From Palsa-870 sp035937155 (GTDB lineage: Bacteria; Chloroflexota; Dormibacteria; Dormibacterales; Dormibacteraceae), in contig DASYVJ010000017.1 of the NCBI GenBank assembly GCA_035937155.1, positions 1 to 64,000 on the forward strand: 64,000 nucleotides of DNA, written 5' to 3'. The notes beneath the pieces were generated by a model. It ran no database searches and was not told the DNA's origin. It saw only the letters and a program-made list of their open reading frames with translations. Within the stretch, counting starts at the first letter, position 1. Every line of letters begins with the position of its first letter. The position numbers and the translations under genes were made by a program. This document shows, piece by piece, positions 53,017 through 62,136 of the stretch.

Positions 53017-54014
53017 TCGAGGCCATCGCCAAGGTGGTCCGCTGTGAATCTTTAAGTGAGGATGAAGCGGCGGCAGCCTTCGACGTAATCATGCGCGGCG
53101 ACGCGACGCCGGTCCAGATCGCAGGCTTCATCGTCGCGCTGCGGATGAAAGGCGAGACTGTCGACGAGCTGACAGGATTCGCGCGTACAGCCCGGGCCGT
53201 GGCGACGCCGATCGAGGTCGATGGCGCGCTGCTGGACACGTGCGGCACCGGCGGCGATGGCCTGGCGACCTTCAACATCTCGACTCTCTCCGCGATCGTC
53301 GCGGCGGCATGCGGGGCTAGGGTCGCCAAACACGGCAACCGCGCTGCCTCCTCGATGTGTGGCTCGGCTGACGTGCTCGAGCAGCTGGGCGTGAAGATCG
53401 ACCTGGGCCCCGAAGGCGTCGCGCGGTGCATCGACGAAGCCGGCATCGGGTTCCTGTTCGCGCCCATCTTCCACCCGTCGTTCCGTTTTGCGGGCGTCCC
53501 GCGACGCGAGCTCGGCCTGCGAACCGTTTTCAACGTGCTCGGACCCTTGTGCAATCCCGCGGGCGCCAAGTACCAGGCGCTTGGGGTGGCCGACGGCTCG
53601 ATGGCGGGCAAAATGGCCGACGTGCTGATGCGCCTCGGTGTCGAGCGGGCGATCGTCTTTCATGCCGGCGACGGGATGGACGAGCTGTCTGTGAGCTCTC
53701 CTTCCTTCGTGATCGAGATCGACGGGCAGCGCAAGGAATACGAGCTGGATCCTGCCGAGCTCGGCCTGGCGGCGGCTCCCATCGATTCCATGCGTGGAGG
53801 CGGACCGGAAGACAACGCGCGTATCGCGCGCGAGGTGCTGCAGGGAGCCAAAGGACCGCGGCGCGACGTGGTGCTGCTGAACGCGGCGGCCGCACTTCGC
53901 GCGGCGGGCCTGGCCGTCACGTGGAAGGACGGGCTGGGCATGGCCGCCGAGGCGATCGACTCCGGTCGCGCGGGCGACGTGCTCCAGCGCTGGGCGAAAA
54001 TCTCCCAGGAGTGA
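53013..54014 (+). CDS. trpD: Anthranilate phosphoribosyltransferase
   Basis: A 333-residue TrpD that joins anthranilate to PRPP. Conserved blocks are DTCGTGGDGLATFNIST (PRPP loop), KHGNRAASSMCGSADVLEQLG, FLFAPIFHPSFR and RTVFNVLGPLCNPAGAKYQALGV. GTG overlaps the trpG stop, and the trpC GTG overlaps its own stop. Confidence 0.96.
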   Translation: MIEAIAKVVRCESLSEDEAAAAFDVIMRGDATPVQIAGFIVALRMKGETVDELTGFARTARAVATPIEVDGALLDTCGTGGDGLATFNISTLSAIVAAACGARVAKHGNRAASSMCGSADVLEQLGVKIDLGPEGVARCIDEAGIGFLFAPIFHPSFRFAGVPRRELGLRTVFNVLGPLCNPAGAKYQALGVADGSMAGKMADVLMRLGVERAIVFHAGDGMDELSVSSPSFVIEIDGQRKEYELDPAELGLAAAPIDSMRGGGPEDNARIAREVLQGAKGPRRDVVLLNAAAALRAAGLAVTWKDGLGMAAEAIDSGRAGDVLQRWAKISQE

Positions 54015-54817
54015 CTGGAGAGGCGCCTCTAAGAGACGAAGACCTCCTCAATCGCCTGGTCGTGGAGGCCAGGCAGGACCTCCAGCGCCGTCGCGACTTG
54101 ATCGCACAGGACGTCTTCGAGCGCTCGGTAGCCGCCTACACACCGAAGGACTTCGCGGGCGCCCTGCGCGCCCGCGGCCTGGCGGTTATCGCCGAGATGA
54201 AGCAGCGCACGCCCAGCATGGGCGTCCTGGCCGAGGACTACCGCCCGGCCGACCTGGCGCACGCATATGCCGACGGCGGCGCAGCGGCGATCTCCGTGCT
54301 CACGCACATGGCCGGCTTTGGTGGGCGGCCGGAGCACATCCAGGCCGCGCGGGCGGCGACCGGCCTGCCTATCCTGCGCAAGGACTTCGTCACGGACCCG
54401 TATGAAATCGCCGAGGCCAGGGCGGCGGGCGCCGACGCGGTTCTCCTGATCGTGGCTGCACTCGACAGGGTCCACCTGGCGGAGATGCTCGCCGTCGCTC
54501 GAAGTCGCGGGATAGCCGCGCTGGTCGAAGTCCACGATGAGCCTGAGACCCAGCTTGCCCTGGAGGCCGGCGCCGAAATCATCGGCGTCAATCACCGCGA
54601 TCTACGCACATTCACTGTCGACCTCGCCTTGACCGAGCGACTGCGCAAGCTGATTCCGCAGGGTGCGGTCGTTGTGGCCGAGAGCGGCATCCGCACACCT
54701 GCCGACGCGCGCCGGATGTACGAGGCGGGGGCAGACGCGATCCTCGTCGGCGAGGTGCTGATGCGGTCTGACGACCCCGCAAAGCAGATTCGGGAGCTGA
54801 CCCAATGGTCCGCGTGA
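54011..54817 (+). CDS. trpC: Indole-3-glycerol-phosphate synthase
   Basis: A 268-residue TIM-barrel enzyme closing the indole ring. AVIAEMKQRTPSMGVL holds the catalytic Lys (EIKxxSPS in most homologues; here EMKQRTPSMG), followed by ILRKDFVTDPYEIAEARAAGADAVLLI, EVHDEPETQLALEAGAEIIGVNHRDLRTF and VAESGIRTPADARRMYEAGADAILVGE. The GTG at 54011 overlaps the trpD stop as GTGA. Confidence 0.95.
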   Translation: MTGEAPLRDEDLLNRLVVEARQDLQRRRDLIAQDVFERSVAAYTPKDFAGALRARGLAVIAEMKQRTPSMGVLAEDYRPADLAHAYADGGAAAISVLTHMAGFGGRPEHIQAARAATGLPILRKDFVTDPYEIAEARAAGADAVLLIVAALDRVHLAEMLAVARSRGIAALVEVHDEPETQLALEAGAEIIGVNHRDLRTFTVDLALTERLRKLIPQGAVVVAESGIRTPADARRMYEAGADAILVGEVLMRSDDPAKQIRELTQWSA

Positions 54818-55413
54818 AGATCTGTGGGATCTGTGACCTGGCGGGCGCCGCGGCGGCGGTCGAAGCCGGCGCCGAACTGCTCGGCTTTCATTTCTGCTCA
54901 TCCCAGCGCCGCGTCACGCCCGAGGAGGCGAAGACGATCATCGACGGCCTTGCGCTTCGTCCCATCATCGTTGGAGTTTTCATCGACCAGGACGCCGCCG
55001 AAGTGCGGGAGATCGCGGATTTCGTCGGCCTTGATCTCCTGCAGCTCCACGGCTCTGAAGCACCGGGGTTCGACGCCGGCCGGCCGGTCATGAAAGTCCT
55101 CAAGGTGAAGGACGGCCAGATCCCCGGCGCGGACGACTGGCCGGATCCGATCATGCTCGACTCCTGGTCGGCGGATCAGCGGGGTGGCACAGGGCGCACG
55201 TGGGATTGGGAGCTGGCGCGTCCGCTCTTGTCGACACGGCAGGTGTTCATCGCCGGTGGACTTGAACCGGGTAACGTGGGCAAGGTCGTGAGCGAATTCA
55301 TGCCCTACGGGGTCGATGTCTCAAGTGGTGTCGAGGCCGCGGTCCGCGTCAAGGATCCGGACAAGGTCTGGGCGTTTGTGCAGGCGGTGCGGCTCGCCGA
55401 GGCTTTGACGTAA
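54805..55413 (+). CDS. trpF: Phosphoribosylanthranilate isomerase
   Basis: A 202-residue TrpF. VKICGICDLAGAAAAVEAGAELLGFHF contains the catalytic Cys; LDLLQLHGSEAP, MLDSW (catalytic Asp) and FIAGGLEPGNVGKVV...GVDVSSGVE bind the phosphoribosyl group. ATG overlaps the trpC end by 13 bases. Its stop overlaps the trpB ATG. Confidence 0.95.
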   Translation: MVRVKICGICDLAGAAAAVEAGAELLGFHFCSSQRRVTPEEAKTIIDGLALRPIIVGVFIDQDAAEVREIADFVGLDLLQLHGSEAPGFDAGRPVMKVLKVKDGQIPGADDWPDPIMLDSWSADQRGGTGRTWDWELARPLLSTRQVFIAGGLEPGNVGKVVSEFMPYGVDVSSGVEAAVRVKDPDKVWAFVQAVRLAEALT

Positions 55414-56600
55414 TGGCGCGCGCCGCCCTGACCCACCCGGTCGACGGGCGCTTCGGCGCGTATGGCGGCCAGTACGTGCCTGAGACGCTGATGGGCGCGC
55501 TGAAAGAGCTCGACGACATGTGGCACGAGGCCAAGGCCGACACTCAGTTCCAGCTGGAGCTCGCGGGTCACCGCCACGCCTTCGTCGGCCGTCCGACCCC
55601 GCTGTATGCCGCGACGCGTCTGAGCACGCATTTTGGCGGTGCGCACATCCACCTCAAGCGGGAGGACCTGTGCCACACCGGCGCGCACAAGCTTAACAAC
55701 GCGGTGGGCCAGGCGCTGCTGGCCATGCGAATGGGCAAGAAACGCGTCATCGCCGAGACCGGAGCCGGCCAGCACGGCGTCGCGGCGGCCACCGTTGCCG
55801 CGAGGTTTGGACTCGAGTGCACTGTGTACATGGGCACCGAGGACATGCGCCGCCAATCGATGAATGTGCGCCGGATGAAGCTGCTCGGCGCCGAGGTCGT
55901 CGAGGTGACGAGCGGAACTAAGACTTTGAAGGACGCGACCTCGGAGGCCATCCGCGACTGGGTCACGAACGTCGTGACCACCCACTACATCATCGGGTCC
56001 GTGGTCGGACCTCATCCCTACCCGGAGATGGTGCGCGACCTCCAGCGCGTGATCGGCGACGAAGCCCGGGACCAGTACCTGTCGGTGGACGGAAAGCTGC
56101 CGGATGCAGTGGTCGCGTGTGTGGGCGGCGGGTCCAACGCGATCGGCATCTTCACCGCTTTCCTGGACGACAACGAGGTGCGGCTGATCGGCGTCGAAGC
56201 GGCTGGCAAGGGCGTGAAGAGCGGCCAGCATGCGGCATCGCTGGTGGGCGGGCGCCCCGGCGTGCTGCACGGGAGCTATTCGTACCTGCTGCAAGACGGC
56301 GACGGGCAGGTGCTGGCGACGCACTCGATCTCGGCCGGGCTTGACTATCCAGGGGTGGGACCCGAGCACTCATTCCTCCACGACACAAAGCGCGTCGAGT
56401 ACGTCGCAGTGACCGACAAGGACGCGCTCGGGGCGTTCAAGCTCTGCACGCGGCTGGAGGGCATCATGCCGGCGCTCGAGCCCGCGCACGCGCTTCACCA
56501 CGCCGGGGTCCTGGCTCGCGAGATGGGTCCAGGCGGACGGATCCTGGTGTGCCTTTCGGGCCGCGGCGACAAGGATATGGACTCGGTCGATGGTGGCTGA
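55413..56600 (+). CDS. trpB: Tryptophan synthase beta chain
   Basis: A 395-residue TrpB1-type beta subunit. RPTPLYAATRLSTHFGGAHIHLKREDLCHTGAHKLNNAVGQALLA contains the PLP Lys; GAGQHGVAAATVAARFGL, VGGGSNAIGIF (PLP phosphate) and LDYPGVGPEHSFL complete the signature. It works in an alpha2-beta2 channelled complex with TrpA, whose gene overlaps its end by 11 bases. Confidence 0.97.
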   Translation: MARAALTHPVDGRFGAYGGQYVPETLMGALKELDDMWHEAKADTQFQLELAGHRHAFVGRPTPLYAATRLSTHFGGAHIHLKREDLCHTGAHKLNNAVGQALLAMRMGKKRVIAETGAGQHGVAAATVAARFGLECTVYMGTEDMRRQSMNVRRMKLLGAEVVEVTSGTKTLKDATSEAIRDWVTNVVTTHYIIGSVVGPHPYPEMVRDLQRVIGDEARDQYLSVDGKLPDAVVACVGGGSNAIGIFTAFLDDNEVRLIGVEAAGKGVKSGQHAASLVGGRPGVLHGSYSYLLQDGDGQVLATHSISAGLDYPGVGPEHSFLHDTKRVEYVAVTDKDALGAFKLCTRLEGIMPALEPAHALHHAGVLAREMGPGGRILVCLSGRGDKDMDSVDGG

Positions 56601-57363
56601 TTCCGCGCGCCTCGAGGAGGCACTGCGGGCGAACGGGGACCTCAAGCTCGTCGCCTACATGATGGCCGGGCATCCCCACAAGAAGAAGTCGGTCGAGGTG
56701 GGAAAGAGGCTTGCGGCCTCAGGCATCGCCGCCCTGGAGATTGGAATCCCGTTCTCCGACCCGCTAGCCGATGGTCCGGTCATACAGCACGCTGGACAGG
56801 TCGCGCTTGAGCACGGTATGAACGTCACCGCAGCGCTCGAGGTCGCGGGAGCGATAGCCGCTGAGGGTATCCCCGTCGTCTTGATGACCTACATCAACCC
56901 GATCCTGGCCCACGATCCCAGGCGTTTCGCAGCCGAGGCTGCGCAGGCCGGAGTGGCCGGCGTGATCGTCCCGGATCTGCCGGTCGAAGAGTCTGAGCCT
57001 GTGGCCGGCTGGCTGCGTGCCGCGTCGCTGGACACCATCTTCATGGTGGCTCCGACCACGGCAGAGGATCGGATCGGATCGATCTGCGAGCGCTCCAGCG
57101 GATTTGTCTATTGCGTGACCGTGACCGGTATCACCGGTGCAAGAAAAGACTTGCCGGCGGGAATGAAAGAGCTGTTCAAACAGGTTCGACGACATACGCA
57201 GCTGCCGGTTGGGGCTGGGTTCGGGATCTCCCGGCCGGAGCACATGAGGGCCTTGCGTGGAATCGCCGACGCTGCGGTAGTGGGCAGCGCAATCGTCCAT
57301 GAGATCGATCGGGGCGGCGACCCCGTCAAGCTGGTGAAGGAGCTTTTGAAGGCGTGCCGGTGA
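56590..57363 (+). CDS. trpA: Tryptophan synthase alpha chain
   Basis: A 257-residue TrpA. LEIGIPFSDPLADGPVIQHA contains the catalytic Glu and Asp, followed by PVVLMTYINPIL, GVIVPDLPVEES and the phosphate-binding VGAGFGISRPEH with AAVVGSAIV. GTG overlaps the trpB end; the chorismate mutase GTG overlaps its own stop region. Confidence 0.95.
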   Translation: MVADSARLEEALRANGDLKLVAYMMAGHPHKKKSVEVGKRLAASGIAALEIGIPFSDPLADGPVIQHAGQVALEHGMNVTAALEVAGAIAAEGIPVVLMTYINPILAHDPRRFAAEAAQAGVAGVIVPDLPVEESEPVAGWLRAASLDTIFMVAPTTAEDRIGSICERSSGFVYCVTVTGITGARKDLPAGMKELFKQVRRHTQLPVGAGFGISRPEHMRALRGIADAAVVGSAIVHEIDRGGDPVKLVKELLKACR

Positions 57364-57749
57364 GAGGTATCAGGGGGGCGACGACCGCGGAGTCAAACAC
57401 GGCTGACGCGATCACGCAGGCGACCGAGGAGCTGCTGCGCGAGCTGGTGCACCTCAACGACCTCGACCCTGCCGAGATCTGCTTCGCCTACTTCACGACC
57501 ACGCATGACCTGACGGCTGAATTCCCAGCGTTCGCAGCTCGCAAGCTCGGCTGGCTGGACGTTCCGCTCCTGTGCGGCCATGACATGAATGTGGAGCTGC
57601 CAAACCCCCGCGGCGTGCCAATGTGCGTGCGCGTTCTGCTCCTGTACAACACTCCTCGCCCGCAGTCGTCTATGCGCTTCGCCTACATGCGAGGCGCGCA
57701 GGCGATCAAGACCGACCTTGACTACCTGAGGGGGACATTGATTCCGTGA
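57354..57749 (+). CDS. aroH: Chorismate mutase, AroH type
   Basis: A 131-residue monofunctional chorismate mutase of the trimeric Bacillus AroH fold. The N-terminal VRGIRGATTAESNTADAITQATEELL holds the active-site Arg, and the later PNPRGVPMCVRVLLLYNT the second Arg and Cys positions. It commits chorismate to prephenate for tyrosine and phenylalanine. GTG start is inside the trpA end. Confidence 0.93.
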   Translation: MPVRGIRGATTAESNTADAITQATEELLRELVHLNDLDPAEICFAYFTTTHDLTAEFPAFAARKLGWLDVPLLCGHDMNVELPNPRGVPMCVRVLLLYNTPRPQSSMRFAYMRGAQAIKTDLDYLRGTLIP

Positions 57750-58762
57750 TCATCGTCATGGCGCATGGCGCGACCCAGGCCGAGGTCGAGGCCGTGGTGG
57801 AACGCGTCCACGAGATCGGGCTCAAGACGGAGCTCTCACGCGGAGAGGAGCGGACGCTCGTAGGCGTGATTGGCGGGAACGCATATGCCTACAAGGAAGC
57901 CTTCTCCCATCTCGGTGGAATCCACGAGATCATCCCGATCACCAAGCCTTTCAAGCTGGCCAGCCGCGAGTTCCGCCCGGTCAACACGGTGGTCGACGTG
58001 GGCGGCGTGAAGATCGGCGGCGACGAGGTTGTGATGATGGCCGGACCATGCTCCGTGGAAGGGGAGGAGATGCTCCTCGATACGGCCCGTCATGTCGCCC
58101 GGCAGGGTGCACGCGTGCTGCGTGGCGGAGCTTTCAAGCCGCGCACGTCCCCCTACTCGTTCCAGGGTCTTGGCGAGGCGGCTCTGAAGATGATGGCGAC
58201 GGCGCGCGACGAGACCGGGCTGAAGGTCGTGACCGAAGTCGTGGCTCCGGGCGACGTCGAGCTCGTCGCGCGTTATGCCGACATCCTTCAACTCGGCACG
58301 CGCAACATGCAGAACTACGCCCTGCTGCAGGAGGCGGGGCGGTCCGGCAAGCCCGTGCTCCTCAAGCGAGGCATGTCCTCAACCATCGAGGAGTGGCTGC
58401 TCGCCGCCGAATACATCCTGTCGCAGGGCAACCGTGACGTGATTCTCTGCGAGCGCGGCATCCGCACGTTCGAAACGGCGACGCGCTTCACGCTCGACCT
58501 GAACGCGATACCACTCGCCCGCGAGCTCTCGCACCTACCGGTGGTCGTCGACCCGTCGCAGGCGACTGGCCGCTGGTCACTTGTGCGCCCGATGTCGCTG
58601 GCCGCCGTGGCCGCTGGCGCTCACGGCCTGATCGTGGAGGTTCACCCGACGCCCAACCAGGCGCTGTCGGACGGCGCACAGTCGCTCGACTTCGCGGCCT
58701 TCGACATGTTGATGGCCGACCTGCGGCGCATGTTGGGTGCGATGGCCAAACAGCTGGCCTGA
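57746..58762 (+). CDS. aroF: 3-deoxy-7-phosphoheptulonate (DAHP) synthase, type I-beta
   Basis: A 338-residue DAHP synthase of the AroA-beta/KDO8P-like class. Residues 1-70 are the ferredoxin-like regulatory extension (VMAHGATQAEVEAVVERVHEIGLKTEL). The barrel has MMAGPCSVEGEEMLLDTA, GGAFKPRTSPYSFQGLG, LQLGTRNMQNYALLQEAG, LLKRGMSSTIEEWLLAAEYI and LPVVVDPSQATGRW. The N-terminal domain usually mediates feedback by aromatic products. GTG overlaps the mutase stop. Confidence 0.95.
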   Translation: MIIVMAHGATQAEVEAVVERVHEIGLKTELSRGEERTLVGVIGGNAYAYKEAFSHLGGIHEIIPITKPFKLASREFRPVNTVVDVGGVKIGGDEVVMMAGPCSVEGEEMLLDTARHVARQGARVLRGGAFKPRTSPYSFQGLGEAALKMMATARDETGLKVVTEVVAPGDVELVARYADILQLGTRNMQNYALLQEAGRSGKPVLLKRGMSSTIEEWLLAAEYILSQGNRDVILCERGIRTFETATRFTLDLNAIPLARELSHLPVVVDPSQATGRWSLVRPMSLAAVAAGAHGLIVEVHPTPNQALSDGAQSLDFAAFDMLMADLRRMLGAMAKQLA

Positions 58763-58767
58763 GTGTC

Positions 58768-59586
58768 GTGACCACCGTCGCGGTCGTCGGGCTTGGCTTG
58801 ATGGGCTCATCCTTCGCGTTGGCCCTCAAGCAGGCGCGCCCCGAGACAGTGATCGTCGGCAGCGACACGGATTCACGGACGCTCCGCAAGGCGCTGGACC
58901 GCGGGATCGTGGAAAGCGCGAGCGCTGACACGAGCGTCGTTGACATCGCCGAGATCATCGTCATCGGAGCACCGATCCGCGCCCTGCGCGACGTCTTCGC
59001 GCAGCTGGGGGGCAGGACAACAGGAAAAGTCGTGACCGACATGGCGAGCACGAAAGCCGGCGTCATGGAGTGGGCGTCGGCGGCTGGCATCGACCTCGTC
59101 GGGGGTCATCCGATGTGCGGGAAAGAACAGTCCGGCATCGACGCGGCGGATGCGTCCGTCTTCAAAGATGCGCCGTGGGTTCTGACGCAAGCAAACCCCG
59201 TGCTTGAAGATCTCATCGACGCAGTCGGCGCTCATCCGATCGTGATGGATGCGGAGACGCACGACCGCCTGGTCGCGGGCGTGAGCCATGCGGCATTCCT
59301 TCTTTCGGTGGGCTACGTCCTCGCCCTCTCTCGGCGGTCGGACTGGCCTGAGGCCTCGCGCCTTGCAGCCGGCGGGTTTCGTGACATGAGCCGGCTCGCC
59401 GCTGGGGACCCGGAGCTCTACGCCGGTGTGACGCGCACGAACCGCGCCAACCTCATCGAGCAACTTGACGCCGTCGCCGCGGAGCTGGCGCGGCTGCGCC
59501 GCCACCTCGAGGCTGACGACGCGCGCCTCGTGGAGCTGTTCGAGGAAGCGCAAGCCGTCCGCGAGCGATGGGCGAAGGGGCGGTAA
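58768..59586 (+). CDS. tyrA: Prephenate dehydrogenase
   Basis: A 272-residue TyrA-type dehydrogenase. The Rossmann motif is VVGLGLMGSSFALALK, the segment VTDMASTKAGVMEWA matches the family, the catalytic His lies in GGHPMCGKEQSGIDAAD, and GVSHAAFLLSVGYVLAL is the second conserved His region. It oxidises prephenate (or arogenate) toward tyrosine. No prephenate dehydratase gene is in the window. Confidence 0.93.
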   Translation: MTTVAVVGLGLMGSSFALALKQARPETVIVGSDTDSRTLRKALDRGIVESASADTSVVDIAEIIVIGAPIRALRDVFAQLGGRTTGKVVTDMASTKAGVMEWASAAGIDLVGGHPMCGKEQSGIDAADASVFKDAPWVLTQANPVLEDLIDAVGAHPIVMDAETHDRLVAGVSHAAFLLSVGYVLALSRRSDWPEASRLAAGGFRDMSRLAAGDPELYAGVTRTNRANLIEQLDAVAAELARLRRHLEADDARLVELFEEAQAVRERWAKGR

Positions 59587-59600
59587 TCCAAAGGGAGTCT

Positions 59601-59662
59601 CACCACCCGGCCGCGCACGCATTGCGGGCGGGGGCCGACCTTCCCGGCAAGCGGGGAGGTTG
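59601..59662 (+). repeat. Palindromic repeat family 2, tyrA-aroA gap
   Basis: CCCGGCCGCGCACGCATTGCGGGCGGGGGCCGA is a longer first stem than in the other copies; it is followed by CCTTCCC-GGCAAGC-GGGGAGG. This is the only sizeable gap inside the aromatic cluster. Confidence 0.6.
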
Positions 59663-59681
59663 ATTCCGCATCATTCGATGC

Positions 59682-60938
59682 GTGATCGCCACCGTTAGGA
59701 GTGCCCGTCGCCTCGAAGGTGTCATCACGCTTCCAGGCGACAAGTCGATCTCGCACCGCGCGCTCATCCTTGGCTCCATCGCCTCAGGCCGGAGCCGCCT
59801 GCGCGGGGTCTCGCCTGGCGCGGACGTGCAGTCGACGATCCGATGTCTGCAGGAGCTGGGTGCGGGGTTCGACGGCTCGCTACTGGAGGGCCGCGACCTC
59901 CACGGCCTGCACCCCGCGGCGGGACCGCTCGATTGCGGCAACTCCGGCACCACCATGCGCCTGCTGGCCGGTCTGCTCGCTGCGCAGGATTTCGAGAGCG
60001 AGCTGACTGGCGACGAGTCCCTGTCGCGCAGGCCGATGGATCGAGTGGTCACGCCGCTCCGCGAGATGGGCGCGCAGGCGAGCTGGCCTCCGCTGCGCGT
60101 GGGTGGCAAGGCGCCGCTGCACGGCGTCAGCTACACGATGCCTGTACCCAGTGCGCAGGTGAAGTCGGCCATCCTCATCGCCGGTCTCTTCGCCGACGGA
60201 CCGACGAGCGTCTCCGAACCGGTCAAGACTCGAGACCACACGGAGCTCATGCTGCGAGCGATGGGCGCAAAGCTCGAGGTCGACGGCCTGCGCGTCCAGG
60301 TCGACCCCGTGACCCGGCTCGAGCCCCTCGACGTTGAGGTTCCCGGTGACATGAGTGCTGCCGCTTTCTGGTTCGTGGCGGGCGGCCTGGTCCCTGGTTC
60401 CCGGGTGCGCATGCCTGGCATAGGCGTCAATCCGACTCGGGCCGCTTTCGTCGAGCTTCTGCGAGGCTACGGCTTCAAGATCCGTGAATCCAACCGGCGT
60501 TACGTGGGCGGTGAGCCAGTCGCCGACCTCGAGGTGACATCGGCTCAGGGCTCACGTCCCATTCAAATCAGTGGAGACACTGCAGCCGAGATGATTGACG
60601 AGCTGCCCGTGCTGGCTGTCGCTGCGACCCAGATGCCGGGCCGGAGCGTCATCGCCGGCGCCGCCGAGCTGCGTGTCAAGGAATCGAATCGCATCCAGGC
60701 GATGGAGGAAGGCCTGACCGCGATGGGCGCAGACATCACGGCCCTCGAAGATGGATGGGTGATCAACGGCCCGCGCGTGCTCGAAGCCGCGAGGGTGAGC
60801 GCATATGGCGACCACCGCGTTGCGATGGCGCTCGCGGTGGCGGGGCTGATTGCGGATGGTCGGACTGAGATCGACGGTGCTGAATGCGTAGAGATCTCGT
60901 ACCCGGATTTCTTCGACCACCTCGAGTACCTGTGCTGA
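59682..60938 (+). CDS. aroA: 3-phosphoshikimate 1-carboxyvinyltransferase (EPSP synthase)
   Basis: A 418-residue EPSP synthase. PGDKSISHRALILGS and LDCGNSGTTMRLLAGLLA are the substrate-binding blocks; SAQVKSAILIAGLFADGPT, PGDMSAAAFWFVAGGLV, ELPVLAVAATQMPG and RVKESNRIQAMEEGLTAMGAD complete the fold. The glyphosate-site loop reads GNSGTTMR (Gly-Asn-Ser-Gly-Thr), with Thr-Met where many class I enzymes have Ala-x-R. GTG start. Confidence 0.96.
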   Translation: MIATVRSARRLEGVITLPGDKSISHRALILGSIASGRSRLRGVSPGADVQSTIRCLQELGAGFDGSLLEGRDLHGLHPAAGPLDCGNSGTTMRLLAGLLAAQDFESELTGDESLSRRPMDRVVTPLREMGAQASWPPLRVGGKAPLHGVSYTMPVPSAQVKSAILIAGLFADGPTSVSEPVKTRDHTELMLRAMGAKLEVDGLRVQVDPVTRLEPLDVEVPGDMSAAAFWFVAGGLVPGSRVRMPGIGVNPTRAAFVELLRGYGFKIRESNRRYVGGEPVADLEVTSAQGSRPIQISGDTAAEMIDELPVLAVAATQMPGRSVIAGAAELRVKESNRIQAMEEGLTAMGADITALEDGWVINGPRVLEAARVSAYGDHRVAMALAVAGLIADGRTEIDGAECVEISYPDFFDHLEYLC

Positions 60939-61534
60939 AAGTCCGCAGCGAGATCGACATCGAAGTGGTGTCACTCGAGCTGTACGAGCTGGAGGTCACC
61001 CCACCGCGGGAGGACTTCGAGCTCGAGGTCGCGCGAACGATGCAGGTTGCCAAGTCAGGCGATACCGGCGCGGTCGATCGAGCTCGCGAGCTCTACCGCC
61101 GCTTCGGCCTCGACCCGACCCGAGTGCGGCCATCCTCCGAAGCGCTGCTGCGGCGCCTGAAGAAAGGCGAGCCGCTCCCCCGCGTCAACTCTCTCGTCGA
61201 TGTCGCCAACGCGTTATCGGTTCAGCTCCAGGTGCCTGTCGGCCTGTACGACCTGGACAAGGTGAAAGGCGACGAGCTCGTCATCCGCCTCGGCGCCGAC
61301 GGCGAGGGGTACACAGGGATCGGCAAAGAGCGCGTCAACGTGGCCGGTCGGATCTGCGTCGCGGATTCAGAAGGACCATGCGGCAACCCGAGTTCGGATT
61401 CGGCGCGGACCATGATCACCACCGAGACGGAGCGGGCAGCCTGGCTCTACTTTCTGCCCGTTGAAGACGACGACATAGATCGCACCGCGGAGTTGGTCGC
61501 CGTGTTCGGCCGCGGCCTCACCCGGATGGTGTGA
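60932..61534 (+). CDS. B3/B4 tRNA-binding domain protein
   Basis: A 200-residue protein consisting of the B3/B4 domain otherwise found in the PheRS beta chain. Typical segments are ELYRRFGLDPTRVRPSSEALLRRLKKGEPLPRVNSLVDVANALSVQ and the end segment ERAAWLYFLPVEDDD. Free-standing proteins of this type are suspected editing factors for mischarged tRNA, mostly unproven. GTG 60932 overlaps the aroA end by seven bases. Confidence 0.85.
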   Translation: MLKVRSEIDIEVVSLELYELEVTPPREDFELEVARTMQVAKSGDTGAVDRARELYRRFGLDPTRVRPSSEALLRRLKKGEPLPRVNSLVDVANALSVQLQVPVGLYDLDKVKGDELVIRLGADGEGYTGIGKERVNVAGRICVADSEGPCGNPSSDSARTMITTETERAAWLYFLPVEDDDIDRTAELVAVFGRGLTRMV

Positions 61535-62136
61535 GGTTGACCGTGCCGTCAGAGCAGGTCCTTTGCGTGAAGCGGGAAGACATGTTTCCCGACGGCGCGT
61601 GGCATGGCTTCGTGAGCAAGGACCTCGACCGTCATCAGGTCGTGATTCGCGAGCGCCACTTCTTCAGGCCGCGCGCCGAGGTGGAGAACGATCCCGCCTA
61701 CCAGCAGATCATTCCGTACGTCGTGTTCCGGCACGAGTCACGCTACTTTCTGACACACCGGCTGCGGGCCTCTTCTGAGAGGCGGCTGCGCAAGCAGTAC
61801 TCGCTCGGCATCGGTGGTCACATCAACCCTGGAGACCTCGAGGCGGGGGACCCGATCCTGGACGGGCTGAAGCGTGAGTGGAGCGAGGAGGTCGTGTACG
61901 ACGGCCGCTTCGAGGCACAGCTGCTCGGACTCTTGAACGACGATTCCTCACCGGTTTCAAAGGTGCACCTTGGGGTTGTCTTCCTCGTCGACGGGGACTC
62001 GCCCAACATCTCAATTCGCGAGACCGACAAGCTTGCGGGTGAGCTGCTGACGCTCGACGAGATGCGCATCTACTACCTCGGCATGGAGTCGTGGTCGCAG
62101 ATTGTGTACGACCGCCTGGCCGGAGGCGCATCCTGA
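61531..62136 (+). CDS. Nudix-like hydrolase family protein
   Basis: A 201-residue protein with a recognisable though divergent Nudix box, GGHINPGDLEAGDPILDGLKREWSEEV, preceded by a beta-rich segment (IIPYVVFRHESRYFLTHR). The REWSEE residues match the REUxEE core; the first part of the box is longer than usual. The substrate is unknown. GTG overlaps the preceding stop by four bases, and its own stop overlaps the proposed CTG start of the aldo/keto reductase. Confidence 0.8.
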   Translation: MRLTVPSEQVLCVKREDMFPDGAWHGFVSKDLDRHQVVIRERHFFRPRAEVENDPAYQQIIPYVVFRHESRYFLTHRLRASSERRLRKQYSLGIGGHINPGDLEAGDPILDGLKREWSEEVVYDGRFEAQLLGLLNDDSSPVSKVHLGVVFLVDGDSPNISIRETDKLAGELLTLDEMRIYYLGMESWSQIVYDRLAGGAS

